Of a stretch of DNA of 55,170 nt, positions 1 through 8,475 are shown one piece after another; positions within the stretch are counted from its first letter, which is position 1; each line of letters starts with the position of its first letter. This stretch comes from Blastomonas sp. AAP53. GTDB taxonomy: Bacteria > Pseudomonadota > Alphaproteobacteria > Sphingomonadales > Sphingomonadaceae. The position numbers and the translations under genes are program-made. The notes under the pieces are model-generated. The model ran no database searches and had not been told where the DNA came from. It was given only the letters and a program-made list of their open reading frames with translations. The stretch is taken from NCBI RefSeq assembly GCF_000331245.1, contig NZ_ANFZ01000023.1, forward strand, positions 1 to 55,170, read 5' to 3'.

Positions 1-22
1 GGGGGGGGGGGGGGGGGGGGGG
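1..22. other. Homopolymer G run at the window edge
   Basis: Twenty-two consecutive G bases open the window, directly before ordinary GC-rich genomic sequence. A matching run of C closes the other end. Such terminal runs are typical of two-colour sequencing artefacts incorporated at contig ends. I treat it as non-biological. Confidence 0.8.
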
Positions 23-30
23 CGGTTGCG

Positions 31-300
31 CTAAAGCCTTTTGCCGACCATCCCGCGCCGCCTCAGGTCCGCGATATGCACCGGGAACGACAGCATCAGC
101 GGCAGTGCGATCATCGGCCAGTCCGCGCCGGTCAGTGCGCCGCGGAGCGCAAGGACGATGAACACCGCAGGGCCGAGCGCCAGCGCAACATCCAGCGCCT
201 TGGCTCCACGCACTACCAGCCAGATAAACTCCGCCGCCAGCACGATCAGGATCAGGTCCGCCGCATGACCGCTGACAAAAAGGGCAGATGCCGCGCCCAT
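31..300 (-). CDS. Small membrane protein downstream of tspO
   Basis: An 89-residue protein I do not recognise as a named family. It has three hydrophobic stretches, at roughly residues 13-31, 37-54 and 59-75. A basic tail (DLRRRGMVGKRL) follows, suggesting a three-helix integral membrane protein with a positively charged, probably cytoplasmic, C-terminus. The ATG at 298-300 overlaps the tspO TGA stop by one base (TGATG), so translation is probably coupled to tspO, which places it at the distal end of the bchG-bchP-tspO group. The reading frame is complete, ending in TAG only about 8 bases inside the poly-G edge. It might be a partner of TspO or of pigment assembly, but that is inferred from position only. 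Confidence 0.7.
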   Translation of the reverse strand: MGAASALFVSGHAADLILIVLAAEFIWLVVRGAKALDVALALGPAVFIVLALRGALTGADWPMIALPLMLSFPVHIADLRRRGMVGKRL

Positions 301-782
301 CAGCCAAATGGTCCGTTGAGCTGGACGATGGCATAGTTGAGCGCGGCTGCGACGCTGACCCAGGCGATATACGGCAGCAGCAGTCCGGCGCTCGCCCTGG
401 AGAAGCGCCCGCAATAGACGATCAGCACCGCGACCGACAGCCACAGCGCCGCCACCTCGATCAACGCCCAGTCGGGGCGTTGCACGCGGAAGAACAACAG
501 GCTCCAAAGCACGTTTAGAAAGCCGTTGAACGCAAACAGGCCGATGACGTTGGTGCGTGCGTTGCGGCTGGGGGCGGCGCGCCACGCAGCGAGCGAGGCC
601 ATGGCGGCCAACGCGAAGATCAGTGTCCACGCGACGCCATACAGCCAGCCGGGCGGCGCCCAGCCAGGCTGGGTCAGGCCCTGATACCAGGGGCCCAGAT
701 CGGTGATCGTCGCACCGCCCGCGGCCACGATCAATGCCGCCATCGCCGCCAGGATGACGGGCAGAAAACCTTCACGGTGCAT
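300..782 (-). CDS. tspO: TspO/MBR family tryptophan-rich sensory protein
   Basis: This 160-residue protein has the length and five-helix pattern of the TspO/MBR family. It carries the family's tryptophan-rich signature (for example WAPPGWLYGVAWT near residues 40-53). TspO proteins sit in the outer or cytoplasmic membrane and bind porphyrins and other tetrapyrroles. In Rhodobacter sphaeroides TspO damps photosynthesis gene expression under oxygen. Here it follows bchP by 46 bp on the same strand. A GGGAGG ribosome site lies about 11 bases before the ATG. Position and family together suggest a role in tetrapyrrole export, turnover or signalling within the photosynthesis cluster. The family call is firm; the physiological role is inferred. 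Confidence 0.92.
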   Translation of the reverse strand: MHREGFLPVILAAMAALIVAAGGATITDLGPWYQGLTQPGWAPPGWLYGVAWTLIFALAAMASLAAWRAAPSRNARTNVIGLFAFNGFLNVLWSLLFFRVQRPDWALIEVAALWLSVAVLIVYCGRFSRASAGLLLPYIAWVSVAAALNYAIVQLNGPFG

Positions 783-828
783 GTAACCAGCAGCCTCCCA
801 GCTGTAAAAAAATCGCGTAATCGTCCTG

Positions 829-2040
829 TCAGGCGCGCGACAGCCCGAGCAGATGCCCCATGTCCTTCACGAAAATCTTGGCATGCGCCACCGGTTTGCG
901 GCGGACGAGCTCCTTATGCATGTAGCTCTGCCAGGTGAGATACTGCACATCGGGATCGGCGCACATCTTCACGAAACGCTCGCGGCGCTTGTCCGACGAG
1001 TACCAGAAATACTGCATGATGCCGAGGATCCAGAACACCTTGCCATGCTTGGCCATGAAGGCCTTGCGCGCCTGTTTGAGCGCGGCAGGCTTGCCGGTGG
1101 CGAGGAACTGGAACACCGCGTCCGCCGCCAGCCGCCCGCAGGCCATCGCGTAATAGATGCCCTCGCCCGAAGCCGGGGCGACCACGCCGGCGGCATCGCC
1201 TGCGACCACCAGGTCGCGGCCATTGTCCCAGCGCTTCAGGGGCTTCAACGGAATCGGCGCGCCTTCCTTGCGGATCGTCTCGCAGCCTGCCAGCCCGATC
1301 TGCTCGCGCATCAGCGCGGTGGTTTCACGCAGGGGAAAGCCCTTGTTGGCACTGCCCAGGCCGATGCTGGCGGTGTCGCCGTGCGGGAACACCCAGGCGT
1401 AGAAATCGGGCGAGAGGTGGCCCTGGTAATAGACATCGCACCGGTCGGCATCGAAGTCCGCAGCGCGGGCGGTCGCCGGGTCGGGCGTCTTGATGATCTC
1501 GTGATAGGCGAACACGCACTTGACCTGTTCGGCGCCCTTGATGTTCTGCCGGGCGACGGCAGAGCGCGCACCATCGGCCCCGATGACGCTGCGCACGCGC
1601 AGCCGCCGGTCGGGACCGCCGCGTTCCTGCCGGTATACCAACACCGCCATGCCGTCGCTATCGCGGTCGATCCGTTCGTATGTGCCGGTGATCCGCTCCG
1701 CGCCGTTGAGCGCGGCCCGCGCGCGCAGCCATTCGTCGAAGACGTCGCGGTCGACCATGCCGACATAGCCCTTGCCTTCGGGGCCATCGCCCACCGGCAT
1801 GTCGACCTCGCGGCCCGATGGCGCGATCATCCGCGCCGCGCGCGCCTTGGCGACCAGCAGTGATTCGGGAATCTCGAAATCCTTGAGCGCGCGCGGCGGG
1901 ATCGCACCGCCGCATGGCTTGATGCGGCCGTCGCGGTCGAGCAGCAGCACCTTGAGCCCGCGCCGGGCCAGATCGTTGGCCGCTGTGGCGCCCGAGGGCC
2001 CCCCGCCGATGACGGCTACGTCGAAGTCTGCCTGTGCCAT
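829..2040 (-). CDS. bchP: Geranylgeranyl diphosphate/geranylgeranyl-bacteriochlorophyll reductase
   Basis: BchP reduces three double bonds of the geranylgeranyl tail to give the phytyl tail of bacteriochlorophyll a, using NADPH. The 403-residue protein opens with the FAD-binding motif GGGPSG (residues 12-17), followed by the family's CGGAIPPR block near residue 43. A second FAD-contact region lies around VVAGDAAGVVAPASGEGI. Length matches BchP/ChlP (about 390-410). An AAGGAG ribosome site lies 10 bases before the ATG. It lies 25 bp after the PucC-type gene and probably shares its transcript with bchG. Generic geranylgeranyl reductases of archaeal lipids are related, but the cluster context makes BchP the clear choice. 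Confidence 0.97.
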   Translation of the reverse strand: MAQADFDVAVIGGGPSGATAANDLARRGLKVLLLDRDGRIKPCGGAIPPRALKDFEIPESLLVAKARAARMIAPSGREVDMPVGDGPEGKGYVGMVDRDVFDEWLRARAALNGAERITGTYERIDRDSDGMAVLVYRQERGGPDRRLRVRSVIGADGARSAVARQNIKGAEQVKCVFAYHEIIKTPDPATARAADFDADRCDVYYQGHLSPDFYAWVFPHGDTASIGLGSANKGFPLRETTALMREQIGLAGCETIRKEGAPIPLKPLKRWDNGRDLVVAGDAAGVVAPASGEGIYYAMACGRLAADAVFQFLATGKPAALKQARKAFMAKHGKVFWILGIMQYFWYSSDKRRERFVKMCADPDVQYLTWQSYMHKELVRRKPVAHAKIFVKDMGHLLGLSRA

Positions 2041-2065
2041 CGCCTCGTGCTCCTTGTGCTGGCCC

Positions 2066-3403
2066 TCAGGCCGGTGCCGCCACCATCAGCGGATTGGCAG
2101 TGCGCATGGTCACGCGCACCCCCAGCAACGCGGCCAGGATGAACAACCCGGCCTCGCCTGCGAAAATCAGTTGGAAGGCCGCGCCATCGCTGGCCAGAAG
2201 CCCGCGCGCGATATCCACGCCCATCGCGCCGGTCAGCCCGCCGAGGCCGAAGGCGATCGCCTGCGCCGCGCCCCACACGCCCATGCGGACACCCTCTTTC
2301 GATTGCTGGCCCGCGCCTGCCAGCCCCATCATCGCGCCGATCGCGGAAACCGCGAACAGCCCGTTGGCAAAGCCCAGCACGGCAACGTTCGCCTTGAGCG
2401 GCCAGTCGCCGCCTGTCGTTGCGGCAATCGCCAGCCCGGCGAGCGCCAGCGCAGAGCCGCCGCATCCGGCGAGGATCCACCAGCGAAGGTCCGCAGGCCG
2501 CCGCCCGGCAAAGGCGCTGCCGCCGATCCCGGCGACGATCATGCCGACCATCACGCCGCCGTGCTGCAGCCCGGATAGCTTGGTCGATTCGCCCGGGCTC
2601 ATGCCGAAGACGAGGCCCGCATAAGGCTCGAGGATCAGGTCCTGCATCGCATAGGCGAGCATCGAGACGAACACGAAGATGGTGAAGCGGCGCGCGGTGG
2701 CATCGGCCAGGATCTCGCGCAATGCCTCGCCAAAGCTGGCGGTCGGCGCATCGGCATTGGGATGCTGGGGCGGTATCAGCCGCCTTTCGATCCCCGCAAT
2801 CGCGACGCATGCCAGGCAAAAGGCGCTCAGCGCCACGCCGCCGGAGACGACCGCGAGCCGTTGCTCGGTGAACGGGTCGATCAGGCTGCCCGCAGTGGCT
2901 GCGGCCATGACGATGCCTGCGACCATCATGATCCAGGTGATCGCTGCGGCGGCCGCGCGCCGCTCGGGCACCACGCCCGAGGCGAGCATCGCCAGCAGCG
3001 ACGTGCCCGCCGCACCCACGCCTGCGCCGATCATGCTGAAGGCGAGGATGGCGAGCAGCGTGCCATAGAGCGGCGAGACAGGTAGCAGGATCGTCGCGTT
3101 GACCGCGACGATGCCGCCCAAAGCCAGGATGCCCATTCCGCCGATGATCCACGGCGTGCGCTTGCGGCCCTTGTCTGACCCATGGCCCCACATCGGGCGC
3201 GACAGCTGTACCGCATAATGCCAGGCGACGAGCCCGGCGGGCAGCGCTGCGGGCAATGCATATTCGACCACCATCACCCGATTGAGCAGCGATGTCGCCA
3301 GCATCACGATCGCGCCGATGCTGGCCTGCACCAGCCCCATGCGCATGATGTCCAGCCAGCCCAAGCCGATACGGGGGGAGCCGATACGGGGAGCGCGGAT
3401 CAT
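2066..3403 (-). CDS. PucC/Bch2-type (BCD family) major facilitator transporter
   Basis: A 445-residue, twelve-helix membrane protein of the bacteriochlorophyll delivery (BCD) branch of the MFS, related to PucC, LhaA and the orf428/Bch2 product found beside bchG in purple bacteria. The typical N-terminal segment (SLLNRVMVVEYALPAALPAG) and the first cytoplasmic loop with basic residues (GHGSDKGRKRTPWI) are present. Family members are thought to deliver pigment for light-harvesting assembly. The ATG at 3403 overlaps the bchG stop in an ATGA arrangement, indicating translational coupling. The first codons include a short direct repeat (ccgatacgggg twice, about 3361-3400), so the N-terminus repeats APRIG/SPRIG. 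A second BCD transporter, lhaA, lies at 17373. Confidence 0.93.
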   Translation of the reverse strand: MIRAPRIGSPRIGLGWLDIMRMGLVQASIGAIVMLATSLLNRVMVVEYALPAALPAGLVAWHYAVQLSRPMWGHGSDKGRKRTPWIIGGMGILALGGIVAVNATILLPVSPLYGTLLAILAFSMIGAGVGAAGTSLLAMLASGVVPERRAAAAAITWIMMVAGIVMAAATAGSLIDPFTEQRLAVVSGGVALSAFCLACVAIAGIERRLIPPQHPNADAPTASFGEALREILADATARRFTIFVFVSMLAYAMQDLILEPYAGLVFGMSPGESTKLSGLQHGGVMVGMIVAGIGGSAFAGRRPADLRWWILAGCGGSALALAGLAIAATTGGDWPLKANVAVLGFANGLFAVSAIGAMMGLAGAGQQSKEGVRMGVWGAAQAIAFGLGGLTGAMGVDIARGLLASDGAAFQLIFAGEAGLFILAALLGVRVTMRTANPLMVAAPA

Positions 3404-4302
3404 ATCCAGCCCCCCAGGCCCAAAGCGGCGGCCAGCATGCCGAAGACATAGGACGAGACGCCGGTTGCATTGTACCAGGGCGCGTATTTGTTGGGGTCGG
3501 TCAGCAACCGCCGCATGAAGACGAACTGCATCGCCAGCAATACGCACACCGCGAGCGCTGAAATGCCAAGGCCCCAGTTGAACAGCAATGCGATGACCAC
3601 GATCTGCGGCACCGCCATCACCGCGCAGGCGAGCCGCGCGGCGTTGGCGACGCCCAGCGTCACCGGCAACGAGCGCACGCCCATCGCGGTGTCGCCCTCG
3701 ACCGCCTTGAAATCATTGAGCGTCATGATGCCATGCGCGCCCAGGCTGTAGAGCAGGATGACGATCAGCACGCGCGTGTCGGGCAATCCGCCGCTCATCA
3801 CGCTCGCGCCAGTGAACCAGCTCAGCCCTTCATAGCTCAGCCCGACGACCGCAGGGCCGACCCAGCCGCTCATCTTGAACCGGAACGGCGGCGCACTGTA
3901 GCCCCAGGCGCACAGCAGCCCGACGATCGTCGCGATGAACACCCAGAAGCCCAGCGCCGCACCTAGCAGCAGCGAGAGTGCAGACCCGATCAGCGCAACA
4001 TACAGGCCCCAGCGTCCGGCGATCCGGCCCGAGGGAATCGGGCGTTCGGGCTGGTTGATCGCATCGACATGCCGGTCGTACCAGTCGTTGACCGCCTGGC
4101 TGGTGCCGCAGACCATGGGCCCTGCGAGCAGGACCCCGCCCAGCAGGAACCACCAGCGGCCATCCAGCCCCGCGCCCGACGACATCACGCCGCAGAAAAA
4201 CGCCCACATCGGCGGAAACCAGGTGACCGGCTTCAACAGTTCCAGAACGTCGCGCGCAGCGGGAATCGGCACGGGGCGGGGGATTTTGGCGGAGCGATCC
4301 AT
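3400..4302 (-). CDS. bchG: Bacteriochlorophyll synthase
   Basis: BchG is a UbiA-superfamily membrane prenyltransferase that esterifies bacteriochlorophyllide a with geranylgeranyl diphosphate. The 300-residue protein carries the Asp-rich prenyl-diphosphate/Mg motif NDWYDRHVD at residues 72-80, then AINQPERPIPSGRI, which is highly characteristic of chlorophyll synthases. About eight or nine hydrophobic helices follow. I chose the ATG at 4302; an in-frame TTG at 4338 lies inside the PpsR-box region and would lengthen the protein by 12 residues of unrelated sequence. It heads the bchG-transporter-bchP-tspO group and is read from a region with a TGT-N12-ACA box. Confidence 0.97.
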   Translation of the reverse strand: MDRSAKIPRPVPIPAARDVLELLKPVTWFPPMWAFFCGVMSSGAGLDGRWWFLLGGVLLAGPMVCGTSQAVNDWYDRHVDAINQPERPIPSGRIAGRWGLYVALIGSALSLLLGAALGFWVFIATIVGLLCAWGYSAPPFRFKMSGWVGPAVVGLSYEGLSWFTGASVMSGGLPDTRVLIVILLYSLGAHGIMTLNDFKAVEGDTAMGVRSLPVTLGVANAARLACAVMAVPQIVVIALLFNWGLGISALAVCVLLAMQFVFMRRLLTDPNKYAPWYNATGVSSYVFGMLAAALGLGGWI

Positions 4303-4332
4303 AGGGCCGAGGCTATGCCCGATGGGCCAAAG

Positions 4333-4350
4333 TGTCAATCAGAATGGACA
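4333..4350. promoter_or_regulatory. PpsR/CrtJ-type operator upstream of bchG
   Basis: The sequence TGTCAATCAGAATGGACA is an exact match to the TGT-N12-ACA consensus bound by PpsR/CrtJ repressors. It lies 31 bp before the bchG ATG and about 155 bp before the beta-helix gene on the other strand. PpsR itself is encoded 1.6 kb to the right. The short consensus can occur by chance, but position beside bchG supports function. Confidence 0.65.
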
Positions 4351-4353
4351 GTT

Positions 4354-4371
4354 TGTGCTGTAAGTCTGACC
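4354..4371. promoter_or_regulatory. Degenerate second PpsR-like box
   Basis: TGT-N12-ACC, one base off the palindrome, begins 4 bases after the preceding perfect box. PpsR binds paired boxes cooperatively, usually about 7-8 bp apart, so this tighter spacing is atypical. Support is weak. Confidence 0.3.
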
Positions 4372-4505
4372 GGCGTTGCCCCCGACAGCCAGGGCAAGTT
4401 CGGATGGCAGCAGGCGTCCTGGCCTGCGCTTTTCGGATTTTAAGCAATTGGGGCTAGCCGACAGCCGACAAAACGGCAAAAAACGCAGGCCAGCAAAAGG
4501 GGCGG

Positions 4506-5945
4506 ATGATGTCTTTGTACAGATTGGCGATGCTGCTCGCGTTCCTGCCGGCGCTGCTGGTGTCGTCCGCCGGGCCTGGCAGCAGCGCGCCGGTGATCCG
4601 GCTGGAGACGGAAAAGCTTGCGCCGACAGCCGAGGTCACGGCCCCCGACCAGCCCGCCCAACCGCAACGCAGCGACCGGGCCTATCCCTTCTACATGCCG
4701 ATGCAGGGGCTTCGTGCGCCCGCCGTCACGCTGAAGATCCGGTGCGATGCCTCGCGCGCGGCGGGGCGCGAGATCTATACAGGGCCATCTGCCGAATCGC
4801 TCTATGGCCGGGTCGAAGGCGGGTTCGAGTTCATCTACGAGGCGTATGACAGCGCAGGGCGCCCGTGCGTCTACCCGTTTTCCCCCTGGATGCCGCAGAT
4901 CACCGGAGCGACTCAGGGCACGCAATATATCATCCGCTCCTCGGTGCCGGGCGTGCCGGTGACTTTCCGTACCAATGACGCCTGGGCGACCATCAATCTG
5001 CGCCTATTCGACCTGGGTCCGCAGCGCATCCATTTCGAGATGCGCGACATCGGGCTCGATTTTCCGAACGCCGGCGAGGTCAAGGGTGCGGTGCATCTCG
5101 AGGTGCTGGGCGTTACCCGGCCCGGACTGGTGACGGCCGTCATCCGCCGGGCCAGGATCTTCGGCGGCAAGAATGCCATTTTCGTGCCCGGCGGGGAGAC
5201 GATGGTGCTGATCGAGGACAGCGAGATCCGCGGCAATGTCGGCGACAATGTCGATCAGGAACATTCCACCTATATCAACGGGACCCTGGTCTCGCACATC
5301 CGCAACTCGGTCTGGTATGGCCAGAAGGGCTGGATCGATGTGGCGAGCGGCCACCAGCTGAAGGACAAGGCGTATCTGCGCGTCTACGAAGACGTCACCG
5401 TGGCCAACCTGCCGGGTGCAACGACCCCGTCGGCGATGCCGCTGGTCGATATCTCGGCCTTCGGGTTCACCTGGTCGAACAATCTGCGGCTCAAGCGCGT
5501 CGCCCCTGCGCAAGCACCGCGCGATGCGCTGCTCGATCTGCGAACCGAGATCATCTACGGGGCGCCTGATCATCACCCCTGGAGCATCATGGTCAGCCCC
5601 GACTGGCGCATGCCGCCGGCGCCCCTGGCCGCACTCGATCAGGTCTATCTGTCGGTGTTCCACAACACCGTGGTCGAGAGCTATCGCAGCGAACCGTTCG
5701 TTTTCCGGCTGGGGATGCAGGGCCTGGGAGTCGAGCCGGGCACGCCCACCGTGATCGGCCAGGATCGCACCACCAGGGCACAGCAGCGCATGGTGTCGCT
5801 GGCGTTCAACACCAGGGGAACGTTCCGCAGGGCCTATTCGCCGGAAGGCTGGACCTATGCCGATCCGCAGTTGCCGCCCGATGCGCAATGGGTGACGGAC
5901 CGCGATGCCTTTATCCGGCATGCACTGGGGTTGATCGGCCGGTAG
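4506..5945 (+). CDS. Secreted right-handed beta-helix-like protein embedded in the photosynthesis cluster
   Basis: A 479-residue protein I cannot assign to a named photosynthesis family. Residues 1-28 form a signal peptide (hydrophobic core LAMLLAFLPALLVS), so export is likely. Residues 160-300 show the alternating short-strand pattern of a right-handed parallel beta-helix (VIRRARIFGG, MVLIEDSEIRG, LVSHIRNSVW). This fold occurs in polysaccharide lyases, surface adhesins and some uncharacterised secreted proteins. No catalytic signature is recognisable. It is divergent from bchG with about 200 bp between the starts, including a PpsR box, and its stop lies 15 bp from the convergent ppsR stop. 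Its GC and codon use match the neighbours. The function is unknown; a cell-surface or periplasmic role is inferred. Confidence 0.85.
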   Translation: MMSLYRLAMLLAFLPALLVSSAGPGSSAPVIRLETEKLAPTAEVTAPDQPAQPQRSDRAYPFYMPMQGLRAPAVTLKIRCDASRAAGREIYTGPSAESLYGRVEGGFEFIYEAYDSAGRPCVYPFSPWMPQITGATQGTQYIIRSSVPGVPVTFRTNDAWATINLRLFDLGPQRIHFEMRDIGLDFPNAGEVKGAVHLEVLGVTRPGLVTAVIRRARIFGGKNAIFVPGGETMVLIEDSEIRGNVGDNVDQEHSTYINGTLVSHIRNSVWYGQKGWIDVASGHQLKDKAYLRVYEDVTVANLPGATTPSAMPLVDISAFGFTWSNNLRLKRVAPAQAPRDALLDLRTEIIYGAPDHHPWSIMVSPDWRMPPAPLAALDQVYLSVFHNTVVESYRSEPFVFRLGMQGLGVEPGTPTVIGQDRTTRAQQRMVSLAFNTRGTFRRAYSPEGWTYADPQLPPDAQWVTDRDAFIRHALGLIGR

Positions 5946-5960
5946 CTCGCGCGGGACAGG

Positions 5961-7391
5961 CTAGCTGAGCTCGTCCTTGCGACCGATAAGGTTGCCAAGG
6001 CCATGGCGGTGGAGCTTGGAATACAGGCTCTGGCGGCTCAGGCCCAGGATTTCGGCGGCGGAGGCGCGGTTGTCCGAGGTATAGGCGAGCGCTGCTTCGA
6101 TGCACATGCGCTCGATCAGGTCGGTGGATTCGCGCACGATCTCGCGCAACGGCATGCGCCCGACCAGTTCGGTGAGCTGGTCGACCGAACGCGGAAGGTC
6201 GCGGTCGGACGGCGGCAGGTCGCGCACGCGCCGGCTGACGGTGCGGATAGCAAAGCCGTAATGCCCGCCCTGCGCCTCGGTCTTGACGCCGGAAACCTCG
6301 ATTGCTTCCTCGATCGCATCATCGGCGTGCACGATCGTGGTGGCGTTGCGCACCTGGCCGTGGTCGTCCAGCTGCTTGCGCATCAGGTCGACATCGATGC
6401 CGGGACGGCCGATGAAACGGCTGAGCGGCTGGCCGGTGATCGCCTCCTTGGAACTGCCATGCACCAGATCGACAAAGGCCGAATTGGCGGTGATGATGTG
6501 CATCTTGCTGTCGGTCAGCACGAACGCATCGGGCATCCGCTCGATGAGGTCGGCCATCGGTCGGCGCTCGCCCGCCAGATCGAATGGCGCATCGCCGCTG
6601 GCGAGCCGGATCATGAACTGGCGGCCATTGTCCTGGCGGAAGGGAACTGCGGTCAGCACCATCGGCGGTTCGCCCTCGCGGATGTTCACCTGCATCTCGC
6701 AATGGTCGCCCGTTGCGGTCGCACCGCCCAGGCTGGCGATCAGCTCGTCGCGCGAAATGCCGCCGATGACATTGGCCAGATCGCGGTTGTCCAGGCTGCC
6801 GGGCTTGGCATCGAACAGGCGGTAGCTGGCGGGGTTGGCGGCAACGATGCGACGCGTGCCCGAATCGATGACCAGCACCGGATCGACGATCATGTCGAAC
6901 AGCAGGCGGAAGCGCGCCTCGGTCTGGCGCAGCTTCAGGTAATCGCGCTCGAGCGACTGCTGTGTCTGGAGCAGCCGCTGCTGCAGATTCGCCCAGGCGC
7001 GCACATCGCGGCCGATGGCCATGCGCGGCTTGCCCTCGCCCAGGCTGACAAGCCGATAGTGGATCGGAAGATTGCCCTCGGGTCCGGGATGGTTGACCTG
7101 CCGCCATCTGGCGGGCTTGTCCGATGATGGCGCGGACAGCATTTCGCTGATCTTCGGGCGGCTGTCGAGCGCGACCGTGTCTTCCCAGCGGCGGCCAATC
7201 CACCCACTAAGGTCAGGCATGTCGTCGGCACTCACGGAAACATCGCTGATGACGCCGTCTTCATCGAGCGCCAAGGCAATATCGCCTGCGGCCAGCACCA
7301 ATGCGAGTGCTGCGCCGATTTCTAGGGTACCGACAACGCCTTTGAGGTCGCGGAAAGGCATAGCAATTGCTGAAAGCTCGTCCTTGTTCAT
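5961..7391 (-). CDS. ppsR: Photosynthesis repressor PpsR/CrtJ
   Basis: PpsR is the redox- and light-responsive repressor of bch, crt and puc genes. The 476-residue protein has an N-terminal PAS-like region (about 11-125) and a glutamine-rich coiled-coil linker (about 134-158). Two PAS domains follow (about 159-265 and 280-390), then a FIS-type helix-turn-helix (about 426-470, ASAAEILGLSRQSLYSKL). Only two cysteines are present, C231 and C430. C430, at the start of the DNA-binding domain, matches the redox cysteine of Rhodobacter PpsR/CrtJ. I start at ATG 7391, 19 bp after the ppaA stop, giving the usual family length. An ATG at 7361 is an alternative, since no strong ribosome site distinguishes them. 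Confidence 0.94.
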   Translation of the reverse strand: MNKDELSAIAMPFRDLKGVVGTLEIGAALALVLAAGDIALALDEDGVISDVSVSADDMPDLSGWIGRRWEDTVALDSRPKISEMLSAPSSDKPARWRQVNHPGPEGNLPIHYRLVSLGEGKPRMAIGRDVRAWANLQQRLLQTQQSLERDYLKLRQTEARFRLLFDMIVDPVLVIDSGTRRIVAANPASYRLFDAKPGSLDNRDLANVIGGISRDELIASLGGATATGDHCEMQVNIREGEPPMVLTAVPFRQDNGRQFMIRLASGDAPFDLAGERRPMADLIERMPDAFVLTDSKMHIITANSAFVDLVHGSSKEAITGQPLSRFIGRPGIDVDLMRKQLDDHGQVRNATTIVHADDAIEEAIEVSGVKTEAQGGHYGFAIRTVSRRVRDLPPSDRDLPRSVDQLTELVGRMPLREIVRESTDLIERMCIEAALAYTSDNRASAAEILGLSRQSLYSKLHRHGLGNLIGRKDELS

Positions 7392-7410
7392 GCCGCGCCG
7401 GGTGCGGTCT

Positions 7411-8475
7411 TCAATTCGAAAGAGCGGTGCGCTCAACCCCGGCAGATACAAGTTCATCGGCCAATGCGAGCGCAGCAGCGGCATCAGGTGCAGTTCCATC
7501 CGCACCCAGTGCACGCGCACGTTCGGGATCATGGCCAATGGCCGGACCGCCGATCATGATCGCCAAATTGGGATTGCAGGACACGCTTCTCATTGCCGTC
7601 AGCAGCTTGGGAACAGCCGCGATAGAAAAGTCGGTGGTGACTGTCAATCCGACGACATCGAAAGACGAGGAGCTGAGCGCGCGGAGGATTTCAGACTGGT
7701 CCGGCTCGACCAGCGCCTCGACATCCCAGCCTGCCCGCTGGAAACATTCGGAGATCATCAAGGTGCCCAGGCTGTGCTGGTCGTTCGGCATCGTCGTAAA
7801 CAGCGCGCGGTTGGAGCGCAGGTGCCAGCCGGGCGTGGGCGGTGCCCAGACCGCGATGGTACGCAGCAGCAGCTGCAGCCGCCACAGGCCCATGGTCACA
7901 TCGACGAAATCGCATTCGTCGCGGGTCCACTTTTCGCCCAGTTCGCGGGCGGTGGGCGCGATCAGCTCGATGAACAGCGTTTCGGGAGCAACATCGCTGT
8001 CGAGGTGATCGATGATGATGTCGGCCAGCTCGTTGACCTCGTGCGCCAGCACCTGGTTGGCGAAGGCTGCTATAGAAGGTTCGTCAAACATGGGTGTCGG
8101 CGTGTCCTTGCGCATGGGCGCGGCATCGCCGGCATTGGTATTGTCGTTGGATTGGGTGCCCGATGTGTCACGGAAATCCTTGTCCGCCACGGGTTCCTGG
8201 CTGACCGGTTCGGGTGCCAGTGTGGACGAGACCAGGTGCGGTGACTGATCAGCGGGGAAATGCTGCATGCGAGGATCATCCTGGTGAACCATCAGCAGCC
8301 GGGGGATGATTTCATCCTCGACCAGCCGACCGACATCGTCGCTCAGTCCATGGCGCGCGAAACGGCTGGAGCCAGTCTGCTCGCCATCCCAGGACGACGC
8401 CTTCTTGCGCAGGCGCGCGTTGCGGAACAGTCCTGATGTCGACCGGAACAGATCGATGCCAAAAACTGAGGCCAT
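7411..8475 (-). CDS. ppaA: Cobalamin-binding PpsR antirepressor PpaA/AerR
   Basis: PpaA/AerR proteins bind a B12 derivative and relieve PpsR/CrtJ repression in a light-dependent way. The 354-residue protein has a variable N-terminal half, then a helical cap (about 135-210) and a B12-binding Rossmann domain. The domain shows DQHSLG at residues 232-237 (the D-x-H-x-x-G motif whose His can ligate cobalt), TVTTDFS and MIGGPAIG. The AGGAG ribosome site 9 bases before the ATG is good. It is transcribed with ppsR and divergently from bchF, the standard ppaA-ppsR arrangement. The 130-residue N-terminal extension, rich in Asp, Ser and Thr, is longer than in many homologues. Confidence 0.93.
   Translation of the reverse strand: MASVFGIDLFRSTSGLFRNARLRKKASSWDGEQTGSSRFARHGLSDDVGRLVEDEIIPRLLMVHQDDPRMQHFPADQSPHLVSSTLAPEPVSQEPVADKDFRDTSGTQSNDNTNAGDAAPMRKDTPTPMFDEPSIAAFANQVLAHEVNELADIIIDHLDSDVAPETLFIELIAPTARELGEKWTRDECDFVDVTMGLWRLQLLLRTIAVWAPPTPGWHLRSNRALFTTMPNDQHSLGTLMISECFQRAGWDVEALVEPDQSEILRALSSSSFDVVGLTVTTDFSIAAVPKLLTAMRSVSCNPNLAIMIGGPAIGHDPERARALGADGTAPDAAAALALADELVSAGVERTALSN

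Noticed and set aside
827-842. TGT-N10-ACA palindrome overlapping the bchP stop
   Set aside because: Spacer is 10, not 12, and the site lies at a stop codon rather than a promoter.
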